Shown: positions 44,341 through 56,412 of the stretch, one piece after another
How the letters are laid out: the number at the start of each line of letters is the position of its first letter
Position numbering within the stretch: the stretch's first letter is position 1
From: Nigrospora sphaerica
Lineage: Eukaryota > Ascomycota > Sordariomycetes > Amphisphaeriales > Apiosporaceae
Direction of reading: 5' to 3'
Length of the DNA: 64,000 bases
NCBI GenBank assembly: GCA_018287875.1
Contig: JAGVVL010000009.1
Location: 1,550,001 to 1,614,000, forward strand
Position numbers and translations under genes: made by a program
Notes under the pieces: generated by a model
What the model saw: the letters and a program-made list of their open reading frames with translations, nothing else
The model's database searches: none
Told to the model about the DNA's origin: nothing

Positions 44341-47300
44341 TGTTGAGTCCTGGAAGCTATGGGGCCTAGGAAATCGTTACTGGAGAAGCGCGAAGCCTAG
44401 ATGGCACCGGTGGGCGATGTCGCGGCGTGCTGTCCGCTACCTGGTGACGAAACTGCTGGCGACTCGAAAGCCGAAAGGAACGACACAAGGCCGTTGGTGG
44501 CTGGTTTGATCAGATCGAAAAGAGTCTGCCACCAAGGTACTGCCGTGAATAATGAATGGAGGGGCGCGATGCGGGTAGGCGGATATGCGCCACAGTATTG
44601 TCCGCTTCAGCTGGCGAGGGAAATAGTATCTCGCTACTCAGGAACGGTGCAAGTGATCTCTGCCCATTCCTCCGTCCCAGGGAAATCAGTTCGAAAAAAA
44701 TGCCGTGGAGTCGGAGACCGGTAAGGAGTCCGGGCCTGGGTTGCTTTTGTACGTGTGTATGATGTAGGTGGGGTTGGTTGTGTAAGTAGCCTGGACGGGT
44801 ACGCGCTCTGACGAGCTGTCCAGTCTGCGCAGAAGGTTGGCGATGGCTTGGCCGGTCGACAGGATCGGAAAAGACGGCAAAGAAGAATGCAGTCTTCGTG
44901 TGGCGTCCTTGCACGGAGGGAGGAGAAAGGGAGCGAAGCAAACAGAGGAAACGCAGAATGGGTGTTTGGTCCGTCGGGCGCAGCGGTCGTGGGGGAGGTG
45001 GGCTGGTTGGGATGATTAAGGTCACGACGCGGCAGAGGCTAGGTACCAAGCTAGAGCCCAGATGACCCGGATGTCATGGAAATGCAACTGGACGGCTAAG
45101 AACGGGGAGCAGTGTCACTTCAGCGGCGTTTTCCTGCTGGGGACCCTGGTGACGTCGTCTGGCGGACGGATGCCGAGGCAGCGAGCGAGCGCGCAATAGT
45201 GCCGAGGGGATCTAGGAGGTAATGGATGTGGTGGAACGGCGAGAGTCAGAGCATTCCCATGTGCGCGGTGCCAAAGTCAAAGCATAGGCTGGCTGCCTGG
45301 AGCAACCTTGGAAATGTGCACGGCCAGGAAGTGCGGAGAGCGGAGAGAACAGAGGGCTTGGACGTTTATTACGAGCCGACCTCCAGACTGAGGCTCGGTG
45401 AGAAAAGATGGATGGGATGGGATGGCATCCTCTCTCGTCCGTTCCAATCCATCCCACCGCGCGTCGCGGCCCCGGTCCCAGTCCCAGTCCTTTGGGGAGA
45501 CGCTGGAAGCTCGTGTCAAAGAGTTGAGACTGCAAAAGCATGGGATGCTGCGGCGCGATGCGCCCCATCACTTTCCGCCGGGCCAATGTTGAAGTGGATA
45601 AGGCGAGAGAGGGAGGGCCACCCGGGTGCAACCCCAGCACCGTGAGGGCCCCATGAGGGTCCAGGAGGGCCCAGCGAACACCTGGATTGGCTGGTTCGGG
45701 GGCCTTGCCAGAGCACTGCTGACACCCTCAACTCAGCAGGAGCTGCCAGACAGCAATCAGTGCCCGACAGATGCACAGGCAGCGCCGCGGCTCGACGGGC
45801 CAGCCTCATTTCGCGCAGGCTGGGCAATCTGTTGAATCAATCTAGCTGGTGGGAAGATGGGACGGCAACTCCTTTTTGCCCCGGCCCCACCGCTCGTCAG
45901 ACCGATTCCGTTAGAACAGGCACCTCAGGCACATGCCTCGCCCAAAATGGCAGCGCTGCGACTGAAACAGACCACCCTCTCTCCTCTCTCCTCCCGCTCG
46001 CGAGCCGGCAGGGCTGTCCTGCCTCCTCCTCCCCGTCTCCCATACTACTGCTGCGGCTGTCCAATCCAGCCACTCTCTCCAGCTCGTGACAGACGATGAC
46101 TATTTCCCCCTGCAGACGACGTTGCAAGGGGGTTGGTGCACATACTCTCTGCGCAGTCACCGCTTACTTGCTACCTTACCAACCTTGGTAGACACTTAGC
46201 TGTAGTGTCGGCGTTGGTTGCCGAGTCCCGTGCGCATAGATAAGTCACTTGCCACAACGTCCAATACGCAGGGTCCGCGAGCGCATAGTCGTAGACGGAA
46301 GGTCCTTCATGCGGCTCCACGGCTGCACGGGGTTGCTTGGTGGGAATGGATGGAACGCTCGCGGGCGTATTGTGGAGGCCGGTACGGAAGCCACCACATG
46401 GTCTAGACCGACCGGCCGAAGACGGTCGGCTTCAAGTTGCCTGCTGGCCTCGTGCTGGCTGGCCTGCCTCGCGAGCCCCGGGTTATTATTAGCCGCCTTT
46501 GTTCCGACCACTTACACAGACACAAGGCGACTCGTGGGCATTGCTGCTCCAACAGGCCGGGGACCGTGTGCAACCAAGGCTCGCCCAGGGGCGCTCCCCC
46601 CGCCCGCCTCCCACGACTCGTGCCACCTCTGCGCCGTCATGCTGGGTATGCGGATGGATGCGTAAAGAGCACGCCCGCAATCGGTCGTTGCCCGCTCGAA
46701 CCGCTTGTTTGGTGGCAAACAAACCGCCTGGCACTGGCTTTTCCCAACACTGGACGGACGGACAACGGACCGAGGGTCGTACAGCAGATCCACCAAGTCG
46801 ATGAGCCCCAGAAAAAAAAATATAAGAGGTCAGTCCGCTCTCCTGCCCAATGAAATGGGAGCCCGGCCTCGAGACGCCAGTCGAGGAACGAAGCATGTGA
46901 CTGCCCGTCCTTGCTCATTTCCAAAGCGAGACCATCATGGAGCCTGCCCAGGGGGGCGACGGAGGGAGATGGGGCTTACGGCCGTTCCGTTGCCTTGGCT
47001 CGGCCGGCGCGCCGACGCATTGCCCTGTCAGCTTTTGCGAGCGGGGAAAAACTCGGTGGTAGTCGACGGAATCGTTGCCCCGGGGGGCAGGGGGGACGAA
47101 CCAGCCTCTAAATAGGTGCAGTATACCACGCGGCGCGACCCCGGCGACCATTTTCCCTTGGGCTGACTCCAAGAGGTGGTGGCACTTTTGGTGACACGCA
47201 GGCGGGTGCAAACTTAAGCTTTCCCATGCGTGGAGTTGTTGGTGATAGTTGAGGTCGACATGTTGTCACCCCGGTCTAACGCAGCCCATTAAATGCCCGT

Positions 47301-49728
47301 GATGCGCCTGCCTTGTCGCATCGTGGACTGCTCGTACATACCTACGGCATGCGAACAACAAGGGGTCGCAGGTATGACTCGTAACCCCTCTTTGGCAAGA
47401 GTCAGCAAACCGACGGGCTTGAGAAAAACAGGCTGCTCAGCAGACGAATGACAACATCACGCGGGCCCGCTTAGCAGAGGAAGCCTGCCAGGCCTGCTTT
47501 CTTTGCCGGGCAACACCCCGAGAAATACTACCTACCGACGGAGGACGAAGCCAGACGGCCGCCCTCGGAACAGCTGCACTCCCCGCCGCCGGGTCGTCCC
47601 AGAGCAGGTATCCGAGGTTCCGTCGGATCTGCTTGCTTCGGATGTTGGCAGCACCCCGCGCGAGATTCACCCACAAGGCGGTCAAAGCACGGCGTGCGTG
47701 ACGGGATGGATGGGCGGGATGTGCGCAATCGACTCTATTGGGCCGCTTCGTAACCGCGTCACTGCATTGCCGGTCGGCATGGTAGATCTTGGCCTGAAGT
47801 GATGCTGGACGAATCCGGGGTCTCTGTCAGCCGATTGGTTTCCCCCTCCCATCTCTGACCCAAGTCTGCAAGTCCCGTCATGCCAGCGTTACCGGGGCTG
47901 GACGATGCATGCGATAGTTTTCCCGTTGCAGATAGCCCGTACCGACCATCGAGATGGTGTCGTGCGGTGCCTGTGTGTACCATGTGGGCTTGACTTGGAC
48001 GTTCGCGTGCACGCAGCTCCGGCACGCAAGACGGAGATGAGCTAAAGTACAGTTGATCAAGGCCGTCGGTACTGATGGGATTACCGGCCCCTTCTCCGCC
48101 CTGACCGCTGTGAGGCTGTCTTGCTGGCTGGGCAATGGGGTGGAAAGCCACGACGATGTACCTGCGGGCTACCGGTGCCCTTGTGCTACGAATACAGGGC
48201 AACTGGCGGCCGGCCCTGTTGGTCGGCCTGGTATTGCGACGGGAAAGCTTGTAAGAGACGGGGTCTAAGCCCTTTGTAGCTAATTTACGCCAGGGAAGTA
48301 TTAGTGCGGGTATCGATCTCCCGGGGGGGTCAGCAGCAGCGGCAGCAGCACTACCTCTGCCTTTCTCTCTCTCTGTCTCTTTGTCCCTCTTGACAACGAC
48401 CTCAGACCACACTGTATTCAGGATTTCCATGTCTGGTAGAAAATGGCGTCTCCCGCTTCACACCATACGTTCCTAAAGAAAGGAAATGAACAGGCAGCCT
48501 TGGAAGGAGCACCTACTTCGTCCCGGTGAGTTATGCATGTCCCATGAATGGAAGCCTTCCTGGTTTTGAAGCAGGGTTGGCCGGGTGCTTTGTGTAAGCA
48601 AGTTTGAGAGACAGTACCGTGGTTAGGTACGTGCATCATGTCAGTGAGTCGTATGTAGGTACGAACGATGTAGGCAACTTTAGAAAAGGAGGGGGTAGGC
48701 ATGTTTTACACTGTTGCTGGCCGCTTCTCCCTCAAACCTTCCATGGGGATGCTCAAGGTACAGTGAGGCGGGCTCGAGCCGGTAAATCTAGTGTGCCAAT
48801 CACCATGATGGGTGTGCTACCTATCATTGTCTTTGCGAATGCCCCCCATACAAGATGCCCGGCTATCGATGGATCTACATCCGTGTTATATGCTTAGATC
48901 ATTTACCAGGCAGCAATAGGCCAGTTGTGAACGTAACCAGCTCGGCTACCGGTTCGTATGATTTGTTATGCCTGGGATCCATGTGCTTCTCAGCTCCAGG
49001 GGGGGTTTATTCTAGTGTGCTTCCAACGGTGTCTGTCCCTTCCAGTGGCACATGGTGGTTACTTCCCTACTTCCATACCTTCTGGGAGGAAGGTAGGCGA
49101 CGTAGGTACAGGTACTGAGGTACCTAGGGCAGGCAACGCAAACCCAACCTAGCCTGCCTACCTCTGCTACTACCGTCCGCCGTGCGAAGCGGGAAAAAAA
49201 AGCTTCGTGCAACGCCAAGCCGAGTCTTCTCCATGAAAATAACCGTCCTCCATCAATAACCACAGTCTTTTGGAACCGCCCACCCGCCCTCGTGGACGGG
49301 CGATGAACGCGCGGTACGGCATTTGCATTCACCACTAGCAACTTTAGTCTATCGCCCAACCCACTTTTGCGACGACTGGTCGGGCACTGGCACGACTGGA
49401 CGGCCAACTTGGTCTCAATCTTGTCGTCGACGAGCGACACGCCGCCGATGACTGATCAGTGCAGCCTTGCCGGCCGATCAGCAACGAGAATCGCCTTTTC
49501 CTTCTTCCCCCAATCCCCCGTCACACTACCGTCTCCTTGCAGCCGCAATACCACCCTCTCTCTCTGTGTACCAACTCCAGTCTTTCCTTTACCCCCCCTC
49601 ACACCCCCCCCCCTCTACCTGGCATTTTAGTCGCTTTTTTATCGCCCTTGTTTTTCCTTTCCTCCCTCCCAGCCCCCAATCTGTCCCTCGGTTCGGCCAA
49701 GAAAACTTCGACCCTGCAGATTCGCGAT
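44341..49728. other. 5.4-kb divergent intergenic region, no supported gene
   Basis: The largest spacer, between PAH1 and the fibronectin-III gene, both transcribed away from it. It contains short A runs (46811-46819, 49193-49200), CT-rich leader DNA before 49729 (for example 49555-49565), and TACCTA-type motifs at 48628-48664 and 49090-49126. Frames such as 46249-46665 and 47759-48430 show no domains and are probably chance. Confidence 0.55.
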
Positions 49729-52700
49729 ATGTTATGGACCCCATGGGCGGCGTCTGCACCTACAGTTCTGGTCGTCTGTGCTGTCCTCGCCTGGTGGTTC
49801 ACTGAACCCAAGACGGCACACCTCAACCTGATTGTCACCATCGGCTTAATGCTCTTCGTCTGGTCCGTTCTCCCGGAGCTGGCCCAGCACTCGCCCGTCT
49901 GGTTGTATCAGGCCAGCCTTGCCATTGTCGCCTTCCTGCGCCTCGACACCATCCTCCTCTACCACACGAACATGCTCGTGACGGGCGGTGCTCTGCTTTG
50001 GTACGTTTTCCCGCCCGCCCTCCGCCCGACACCGCCGTGCCGCGTGCAGCCCCAGCCCCGGCCCTAACACCGTTCCGAAATGGCAGGTTGGCTCACCGAG
50101 CATGGCAAACTCTCCGCAAGCCCGTCCCCGAGCTCATCGGCATCCTTGGCGTCGACGTTCCTGACGCCCCCGACGTCTCCCTGGCCGGAATCCGCGCCGA
50201 TGCAGCTACCCTGAACTGGACGCGGCCGCGCCCTAACCGGCCCGTGGCCAAGTTCCTGATCCAGGTGAATGGGGTGAACGTGGGCGAGTCGGCAAGTCAA
50301 GAAACGGCCATCACGGTCACCGGCCTGAAGCCGAGCCACTTTTACAACGTGCGCGTTATTGCCGTGGGCCACAACAACTTCCAGGCCGGTAGCCGAGTGA
50401 TCCGCCTGCACACCTACGGCAAGGATGGCAAGCCCGAGCTCAGGGACGGCCGGCTGCCGTCCTCGTTTGTTCCGGAGGAGCAGCAGCCCGCGGCGAACAC
50501 GGACGGCCATAACGACGACGGCACCACCAAGTGTCTCGCGGCGGGCGTGGAGACTGCCTCGATCCCGGAGCCGGCACCGGCACCGGCACGCGAAGCGAGC
50601 TCCTCCGTGTCTGTCGCCCGGCGAAATACTCTTACCAGGAAGCATTCCCCCTCGACCGCCAGCATGGACCAGTCCGTCAAGGAGGCGCTGAGCCGTGTGC
50701 CGGAAGAGTCCATGGAAAAGCTTACGGAGCGATTTGAAAAAATACGGAAGGAGATTGAAGAAGTGCAGGCACAGACGGCAAAGGACGAGAAGGAGCATCT
50801 GGATCTGTTGAGCGAATTGGCGCAGGAGAAGTCGGAGAAGCGACGCGAGTTGAAGGAGAAGGAGGACATGACCGAAAAGCTGAAGCGGGAGATGGGCTCA
50901 ACCGAGCGGTCCATGAGGAGCACCCAGCAGAAGAAGGCGCAGCTGGAAAAGCGCCTGAAAGACAAGCAAAACGAGCGACAGAAGCTTCACGACGACATCG
51001 AGAGATGGGACAGGGAGATCGCACAGATGAAGCGGAAACTGTCCGGATTCGAGAAGGAGAAAGCGACAGTCCAGAACGAAGGTGACGAGCGCGCTCGCGA
51101 GCTCCGCGAAGACATTGCTGCTCTCCAGGCGAACCTTGCGCGGGACGAAGCGGAGCTCAAAGAAAAGGGCCGGGAACTGAAGGAGGCAGAGGATCAACGT
51201 AAGAGATTGCCTGGTGGTGAAGAGAGCGAAGAGTGGCGGGACAAGGAGCGCCAGATTCGCAGGGACTGGGACCACAAGAACCGAGATTTGTCACGTCAAC
51301 TCTTCTTCGTCAACCGGCGTACGAAAGCTACGGACGACTACGAGAATATGTTGCGGGCCCAAGTAGCGGCAGCACAGCAGTCGGGTATGGGCTTCGCCTT
51401 CCCCCAAGCCAACGCCTCCGGTGTCGATTTCGATCTTCCGTCCCAAAACCAGTTCAAACGACGCAGTCGCACCGGCACTTCCATGACAGGAGTTGCTGGT
51501 CCGTCTCCGTCGACGACGTTTGCTCTCCCTGAAAGGGCCACGACCTTTGCATCGTCGACGGGTTTCGAGACAGGCTTTACGCCCTCTCGCGCGCCAACCA
51601 TTCCGCCCGGCTTTTCCAACGCCTTTCCCGACTTCAACAATGTCTCTGCACCACTAGACGAGGAGGGAATGAAGGCGCTCACGGCCGGGGCACCACTCAG
51701 TCCCACGGCGCACTCGCTGCTCCCCGCCGGCATGCTCGATAACTTCGACGACGTCGAGGACGATGAGGAACCTCACAGCCCTGTGGCGCGACCGAATCGG
51801 CTCAACCCCTTCGGCCCGCCCATGCCTTATGAGGACGATCCACAGTCCCCCATTTCGGACGAAAGATCGTACAGTCTCATGTCTAGCCCCCACGGCTCTG
51901 CTCAGCACCTACCGTTTCCCCTCTACACTGGGGAGAACAGCGAACGGAAGTCCCTGCGCGGCGATTTTGGTACAGCCTCATCTCCTGCTGCTCCGGCCCA
52001 TGTTACTGCCGTCAACCGCTTCTGGCCCTGGAACCGGCCCAATAAGGCCGCCGAGGACCCGCCGCCCCTGGGCAGCTTGAAGTTGACGCAGAGCCAGTCC
52101 TTTCCCAGACAGGCCGATGACGCGGAGCCCTTCACCAAACAGAGGCGCATTAGTTTTTCGTCGTCGTGGAACATGTTCAACCGCAACTCGGCGGGGCCTG
52201 AGCTGATTGAAGGCGGCCTTCCCGGCGTGAAGGGTGCGGCATCGCGCCGCCACGGCCTTTTCCACACGGCAACGAGCAGCGGTGTATTCGCCGAGCGGAA
52301 TCCGAGCAGCCCTCGGCCCCTCTCAATTGCGTCGTCCGAGTTGCCCCGTCCCTCTACGGAGAGCGGTTATATCTGGAACAGGAATACGTTGCCGAGAAGC
52401 GACCACCCATGGCCGTCGAGAAACGTGTCTAGGAGACCGTCGATCCATGGGTCACCTTCGGCGCTGAAAACGACGCTCGCCGATGCCGACGACGAGATCC
52501 TCCACGAGTCAGAGATCCGTCAACTTCCGCTCAGCGTGGGAGTCATTGGATCGAAACCGTCTGCAGCGCAGAAGTTGCGCCTCAATCCCAACGCGCCCAG
52601 CTTCCTGACTTACTTCCGGCCCAAAGACAAGGATTCGACGACGTCCAAGAGCAAGAACAAGGACAAGGAAGCCCCCAGGGAGAAGAGGCCCCGAGATTCG

Positions 52701-53264
52701 ATGACGTCTTGTTCGGACGCGGGCGACCATCCGTTCTACATGGAAGGCTCGCCCATGGAGTCGCGTCGATCCCGGGACGCGTACTCGGTCGACACGCATT
52801 CGATTGGGGAGTCGCGCGAATCGCTGTCATTGGACCAGTCGTACTCGAACACGCCGTCGGAGCCGCTACCGGGGTTCGGACTTAAGGAGTCGGAGAGCGG
52901 GCTTCGGAAGCTGCTCCGCAAAGGTAGCTCATCCAAGTTTAGCCTCTCGTCGATGCGCAAGAAGGGGCCCGGCAGTGTTGCCAACTCAGACAAGAACATG
53001 TCGCATGAGCGTAGCAGCCTCGACATTGACGAGCATGGGGAGGAACACGGCTCCGGCGCAGGCCCTTCTTTGCTAGGGAAAAGTTATGACAGCGTGGGCA
53101 GTAGCCCAAGCCTAGGGGCGCGGTCCAACTCTAAGGCAAGCTGGACAGGTCGTTTCAGTATGAAGAAGAAGGCTGGCAAGGAAAAGGAGGACATGGAGCG
53201 CGACGAGTCGGGACCACCCACGCCCGCGTTGGGGGGGCCGATGAGCGAAGAGAGCCGGGCCTGA
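49729..53264 (+). CDS. Membrane-anchored fibronectin type III / coiled-coil protein, two exons
   Basis: Exons 49729-50000 and 50087-53264 join in frame (GTACGT..GGCAG, splitting a Trp codon) to 1149 residues. The first 95 residues carry three or four hydrophobic helices (PTVLVVCAVLAWWF, LNLIVTIGLMLFVWSVL, VWLYQASLAIVAFL, MLVTGGALLW). A fibronectin-III domain spans about 112-203 (DVPDAPDVSLAGIRADAATL, then FYNVRVIAVGHNNF). A long coiled coil lies at about 295-490 (EESMEKLTERFEKIRKEIEE onward). The remaining 650 residues are Ser/Pro-rich and disordered, with phosphorylation-like RRSRTGTS and RRPSIHGSP segments. I know this arrangement as a conserved filamentous-ascomycete protein without an assigned role; the membrane anchor plus coiled coil suggest an ER or plasma-membrane scaffold. 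That is inference. Confidence 0.85.
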
Positions 53265-53890
53265 ACGGGCACGTTGAACTGCCTCGGTGTTGTTGAGCGT
53301 TAACACGCATGCATTGAGGCACCAGTTACCTAAGTATTGTGCTCACGTTGGGTAGCTCTTCCAGCGGCCAAGATAGCGCAGAACATGCATTTGCTCTCAC
53401 ATCCGTCCGTTTTGCAAGTGTGACCCAATTGTGTTCCTAGCCGAACCCACACCACGGCAGCGTGAATGTGAGAAAAGACGGCCTTTGAAGCTAGGGCCAA
53501 ATGATGCTGAGATCCGAAACGGTGGTGTAGCTGGGCGGTAGTAGAGGGTGAGTTTTGATTAGAAAGTGCCTAGGGATTACATGCCGTTGTATGTAAGTAG
53601 ATACAATATAGGCAGCAGGCGGTGAGAAATGGCAGAAACTACCGGGAGCTCCTTCTTGGCCCGTCGCCGGACGATTCCCGCCCGGTTTGCTCTGGAGGGT
53701 GGGACAGAAGGGCCATTAATTCCGCCCATCGATCCCGTTGAAGCTGCATCCCTTGGCTCAGCCGACCCACGACCGGCACGCACACGAGAACGGTCGGTTC
53801 CCATGGCCAGCTTATAGCCTTCACAACGCCCGCAGCCCTTCCGAACTTTTCCCCGACGCCCGAGAAGGCTTAAGATTGGCCGCAAGTTGC
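53265..53890. other. Intergenic region between FN3 gene and CMC1-like gene
   Basis: 3' flank of the fibronectin-III gene and promoter/leader of the CMC1-like gene. Nothing else recognised. Confidence 0.55.
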
Positions 53891-54571
53891 ATGGCCATCG
53901 CAATGGCCGCTCAACCAACACCACCAACACCACCCCCCACCTCGGGCCGCCATGGCAGCGGTAGCAACAGCGACGACGCGACGCGCAAGACGGAGCACCT
54001 GCCCATGCCCTCGCGCAACCCGCTGCCCCTCTCGGCGAGCCAGGAGGCCCAGGTGCGCGAGGTGTTTAACGCGCGGGTGAGGCAGTTGTGCGCCGAGGAA
54101 ATCAAAGGTGTGTGAAGCCCTAAGCTCTCTCTCTCTCTCTCTCTCCTCGGTCCCCCAACTTTTCTCTCCCCTGAAGTGGTGCCAAGCGCGGGCCTCGTCG
54201 GCTGACGTCTGTTTCTTTCCTTTTGGCCAGCCTTTGCCGACTGCGCGCGCGACCGGACCTTTTCGATCCCGTTTGCGTGCCGGGCGCTGTCGCGGCAGAT
54301 GAACCACTGCATGATGGGGCACGCGACGCAGGCCGAGCACGACCGGGCACGCGAGGAGTGGTTCGCGGGCCGCATGGAGCGGGCGCGCGAGCGCGAGCGC
54401 AAGGAGCGCCGCAAGCTCGAGCAGGAACAATTCCACCGCGAGTGGTGGGGCCTGCCCGCCCGCGACCCCGACTCGGTCGCCCGCGAAGAGGAGAAGCTGC
54501 GCCGCGCCGAGCGCATCGGCGGCTACCGGAGCACCCGCGGCACCGCCGACGCCGACCCGGGGAAGAAGTGA
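53891..54571 (+). CDS. CMC1-family twin CX9C mitochondrial protein, two exons
   Basis: Exons 53891-54107 and 54231-54571 join in frame to 185 residues (second possible Met at 53903). Two CX9C pairs are present: CAEEIKAFADC (residues about 67-77, its codons split by the intron) and CRALSRQMNHC (about 87-97). Spaced by nine residues, they are the signature of Mia40-imported intermembrane-space proteins. The QVREVFNARVRQLC lead and the QMNHCM..E(W) context fit the Cmc1 group, which binds copper or newly made Cox1 during cytochrome c oxidase assembly. After the domain is a charged Arg/Glu helix (RMERARERERKERRKLEQEQ) and an unstructured tail. The Pro/Thr/Ser-rich N-terminus is longer than in yeast Cmc1. 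The intron starts with a (CT)n run a few bases after the donor. Confidence 0.85.
54125..54146 (+). repeat. (CT)11 microsatellite in the CMC1-like intron
   Basis: About eleven CT units begin 17 bp after the splice donor at 54108. Pyrimidine tracts usually lie near the acceptor in introns; here one is at the donor side of a 123-bp intron. Confidence 0.85.
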
Positions 54572-55532
54572 CGGGGATCGGAGGGATCCGAGGGACGACG
54601 AGGGTGAAGGAGGAGGAGGAGGAAGGAGGTCCGGGGGTCGGGAAAGGAAAGAAAGGAAACCCGGCCGTACGCCCACCGGTGGAGCGAAGGGAAGGGGAGA
54701 AGTGCACGAAGTACATGGTGTATGCATCAATCGGCGTTACGGGCATGGGCTTTCGTACAAATCTGATAACGCAGCCCCCAGATTCTGAGATTCTAAGCAC
54801 CCTCCCTGCTCGTCAAGAGTGGGTTTACAAAGTCTCCCCACAAACATTCATGTCAATATGAGGGGATCCGAGTTTCTTTCATCCCAACTCTATGACTACC
54901 TACCTACCTGCTTTATGTACTTTTAATGGTTTTCCAAGCCTGGATATCAAATCGAAGAAGATGTTGGATCGAAAAGCGCCCGACGTTGTTACTAGCAAGG
55001 TTTGATCAGCTCTTGGCTCAACCCTCAGGCTTACAGCCGCGAGTACAGTGGCTTACAGCGGCTACTTTGACAGCAAAGAATAGCTTACCACTCCCGCCAC
55101 GTACACAGTAACGGTCTGCTAGGACACCGTAACAGGTCAGGCAAAACAAACTTTCCCTCCTAGTCGTACCGGCAACCTCTGGCTGCGTGCATTGTAATTG
55201 GCACAACGAGCCATCTCTAAGAAAAGCCAGGCCTCGCGTGTGTTGCCCGAGGGGCTTGCGTCGTTGATACGGCACTTGTACCTATGTACGTAGCGGCCGA
55301 CCGAGCCGGGCGAGACTAGAAGTCACAGCCGGGACCAGTGACTTACACCGTTGCGGATGTATTTGACGGAAGTCACCTCGTGATATACGACGCTGTCTTC
55401 GCGGGGACAGCAATGCTTGATCCTGCGGCTCAAAATCCGCCCACCTGTAACGCCCACCTGTAACGCCCACTTGAAGGCTCCGGTGGTTCGTAAGATCCTA
55501 TCATGACCCTCAACCTTTTTGAATCCAAAGTA
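54572..55532. other. Intergenic region 3' of CMC1-like gene
   Basis: 3' flank and spacer. It contains a tandem 13-bp repeat at 55438-55470 and a CTACCTACCTACC motif at 54896-54908. No gene is supported. Confidence 0.55.
55438..55470 (+). repeat. 13-bp tandem repeat, about 2.6 copies
   Basis: The unit CGCCCACCTGTAA occurs twice in perfect tandem, followed by a third partial copy CGCCCACTTG. It lies about 65 bp beyond the 3' end of the EST1-like relic. Confidence 0.85.
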
Positions 55533-56412
55533 CTAACGGGTGGTTTTCATGAAGAGCAGATACGCAGCTACTACAGTGGGTACGCCCGCCTTCTCCGGGG
55601 CTTTCGAGCACCGGTAGCGCGAAACCGATGTCCAGACTTCACGGCCATGACTATCATCGTCTTCGATCGCCGTCTATACCGCCCGAGATCTCCCAAGCAC
55701 TCGACCCAGGTGTCCTCAAAAGCCGGGACCGTCTCGTACAGCAAGGCCATCATGAAGTAGGCCAAATAAATGAACGTAAGCATGTGCTCCAAAGACGCCG
55801 GTAAACAGTGCGTGAGAGTTCTAAAAGCGAGTGAATACCATGCCACCACATACGCGCCGGCATAGTGTACTTCTAGGCTAGCATCCGAAGCGCTGGACTG
55901 GCTAGAGGGTGCTTCGATGCTAAGAAGAAATCGGGATGCTCGTGTAGTAACGTACGATGTAAATTAATGAGTGCTTACTAGCGTTCGTGATGAAGCTTTA
56001 CGTCGCCCTGCAAGCTTTGGGTGTTTTCAACCTCAATGCATTTGGACTCGACCATAACAAGCCATGGTCCTAAGCTCAGTTCTATTTCGTTCATGGGAAA
56101 GGGAAATATGGACGTTTCTAACTCCCACGATTATGATGACAAATTCTCACTTGCTACATTGCCTCGCGAATTATCAGTGGCTTCGGCCGTTCCCGAAGGA
56201 CCCATCATGCTGTCTAGCTCTTGTGCCAGCTCATCTTGCGAACCTTGGGCGGGAGAAGCAGAGTCCGTAGAGCGGTCCGCCAACGTGACGTTCCGGTTGC
56301 CGCTGGCCAGCGGTTCGTCAAGGTAACGGATGATGCGAGTCTGCGAGAGTTCCTGGCGCTCGGCCCTGCGATTGGCCTTGCGGTTGGCTTTCTGTGATGA
56401 CAGAGCGGGCAT
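55533..56412 (-). pseudogene. Truncated, frameshifted relic of a fungal EST1-like (DNA/RNA-binding domain) gene
   Basis: On the minus strand, the frame 55925-about 55671 encodes a conserved core: LEVHYAGAYVVAWYSLAFRT, LTHCLPASLEHMLTFIYLAY, LLYETVPAFEDTWVECLGDL then GRYR. I recognise ETVPAFEDTWxECLGDLGRYR as a hallmark of a large ascomycete family with an Est1-like TPR/DNA-RNA-binding region. Directly after GRYR one base is missing; the next frame resumes as AIEDDDSHGREVWTSV and stops at 55533, whereas family members continue for hundreds of residues. A possible first exon at 56412-56131 (MPALSSQKANRKANRRAERQ, then QTRIIRYLDEPL) lies upstream, separated by intron-like DNA ending TTCTTAG. The relic is both frameshifted and 3'-truncated. 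Family identity rests on memory of the motif. Confidence 0.55.

Noticed and set aside
47759..48430. 223-codon minus-strand frame in the large spacer
   Set aside because: Low-complexity and no recognisable domain; no leader or splice context.
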